From NCBI GenBank assembly GCA_017403285.1, contig JAFQOI010000109.1:1-38694 (forward strand): a DNA stretch of 38,694 nucleotides, in the 5' to 3' direction. The position numbers and the translations under genes were made by a program. How positions within the stretch are numbered: position 1 is the stretch's first letter; each line of letters starts with the position of its first letter. Origin of the DNA: a bacterium (lineage in GTDB: Bacteria > Cyanobacteriota > Vampirovibrionia > Gastranaerophilales > Gastranaerophilaceae). Below, one piece after another: positions 37,984-38,694 of this stretch. The notes beneath the pieces were generated by a model. It had not been told where the DNA came from and did not search any database. It saw only the letters and a list, made by a program, of their open reading frames with translations.

Positions 37984-38694
37984 ATGTATATAAAAAATCC
38001 TTACTATTATGAACTAATGAATGATGATAATAGAACGTATGACGTTTTAATAGAATCAAATACAAATAGATTAAATAGTAGAGTAATAAAAAGCTTAAAA
38101 TATGATTTAACATTAAACAGTACATCTAAGTTAGCTTTAGGTGGAGTATATGGAGCAACAATAAATTTAGATTTAATAAATTTTAACAATTTACTTGAAA
38201 ATGTGAATTTTGATAATAAGGAATTTAATATTTCTATAAGGTTAAATAGTGATTTGATTTATACAGTAAATAATATAGATACAATAAAAGTAGGAATATT
38301 TAACGCAATTCCAATAAAAAGAATAACTGGAATGTGGATTCCAATTGGAAAATTCTATGTTAGTGAATTGACGACAAAAGAAAAACAGAAGATAACACTA
38401 AAATTAACTGATAAAACAACGTTTTTAGATAATGATTATATTCCTAGAATTTCATTTCCAGCAACACTTAACGATATAGTTCAAGATATCTCATCACAAA
38501 TAGGAATTGCAATAGAACAATACGCAACAATTAATGAAAATATTTACATTAATAATTTAGACACAACATATAAAATGAAAGAAATATTAGGCTACATAGC
38601 TGAATGTGAATGTGGATATTTTATTGTGAATAGATTAGGAAATTTACAGTTATTAAGATTTAATAAAGATTTAACAAAAAATATAGATAGATAT
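37984..38694 (+). CDS. Tail/baseplate structural protein, N-terminal 237 residues (cut by the window edge)
   Basis: ATG 37984 follows AGGGGGG. The frame is open to the window end and continues at base 1 once the 141-bp overlap is counted once, giving 688 residues in all. The N-terminal region (YYYELMNDDNRTYDVLIES, then LTLNSTSKLALGG and WIPIGKFYVSELTTKEK) is a distal-tail/hub type domain found in the Gp37-like family of siphophage tail proteins. Its place after the DUF6711-like gene agrees with that. Confidence 0.8.
   Translation, partial: MYIKNPYYYELMNDDNRTYDVLIESNTNRLNSRVIKSLKYDLTLNSTSKLALGGVYGATINLDLINFNNLLENVNFDNKEFNISIRLNSDLIYTVNNIDTIKVGIFNAIPIKRITGMWIPIGKFYVSELTTKEKQKITLKLTDKTTFLDNDYIPRISFPATLNDIVQDISSQIGIAIEQYATINENIYINNLDTTYKMKEILGYIAECECGYFIVNRLGNLQLLRFNKDLTKNIDRY
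38554..38694. repeat. Right copy of the 141-bp exact terminal repeat
   Basis: Identical to bases 1-141. See the left copy; one of the two must be removed when the circular genome is written. Confidence 0.95.

Noticed and set aside
1-38694. Stop-codon reassignment (TAG or TGA read as sense), as in some gut phages
   Set aside because: TAA, TAG and TGA all end credible genes at tight junctions, and the large conserved genes have no internal stops, so the standard bacterial code holds.
1-38694. CRISPR arrays, insertion sequences or rRNA genes
   Set aside because: None seen; repeats found are short regulatory repeats, coding coiled-coil repeats or the assembly overlap.

Overview
The window is a complete temperate siphophage genome, permuted so that the break falls inside a tail gene. 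The first 141 bases (1-141) are repeated exactly as the last 141 (38554-38694), and the tail gene broken at the right edge (from 37984) continues in frame at base 1. The unit is therefore circular, about 38,553 bp. Base composition is very AT-rich, Shine-Dalgarno sites are strong (AGGAGG-like), stops are TAA, TAG and TGA, and the starts include TTG and GTG. Together with a Spo0E-like gene, a clostridial-type amidase C-terminus and a head module of Listeria A118 / Bacillus SPP1 type, this points to a low-GC, probably spore-forming Bacillota (Clostridia) host. The host itself is not shown by the sequence.

Layout in circular order. (1) Late module, + strand, 24453 through the edge to 7935: terS, terL, portal, minor capsid protein with a metalloprotease-like tail, a membrane 'moron' with its own promoter and terminator, scaffold, major capsid, head-tail connectors, major tail protein, a frameshift-linked pair of tail assembly chaperones, tape measure, tail/baseplate proteins, two modular receptor-binding proteins, then lysis: XhlA-like membrane protein, r1t-type holin, a DUF2829/Tad2-family anti-Thoeris candidate, and an amidase endolysin. 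(2) Lysogeny module, 7936-12034: a Spo0E-like peptide, a candidate par/Fst-like type I toxin-antitoxin locus with convergent small RNAs, an attP region with paired TTAATGCAA arm-type sites, tyrosine integrase, a SAP-domain protein and a CI/LexA-like repressor (genes from the toxin to the repressor on the - strand). (3) Switch, 12035-12227: divergent promoters with AGTTTAGAAAACT operators. (4) Early module, + strand, 12228-23816: Cro-like protein, a Rad52-type annealing protein, an HNH protein, replisome organizer with internal iterons, G39P-like helicase loader, DUF1064 resolvase-like protein, MazG-like hydrolase and many small unknown proteins, ending with a sigma-region-4-like late regulator. 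(5) A 636-base non-coding stretch, 23817-24452, between the late regulator and terS.

How the parts seem to work together: CI holds the early promoter; after induction Cro and the early genes replicate the genome; the last early gene (23325-23816) probably turns on late transcription. Directly behind it lie three AATCACA repeats at exact 10-bp spacing, an extended -10 with no -35, and a strong terminator. The same repeat and spacing recur at 30171-30215, again followed by a terminator. This resembles a dedicated late promoter/antitermination control.

The most unusual elements are the candidate type I toxin-antitoxin locus (8320-8670), a class-II-tRNA-shaped RNA with extra hairpins and no usable anticodon (24006-24137), and a second nested-helix RNA domain (24253-24390) just upstream of terS. 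Several genes look interrupted (16454-16629, 21746-22300, 29842-30172).
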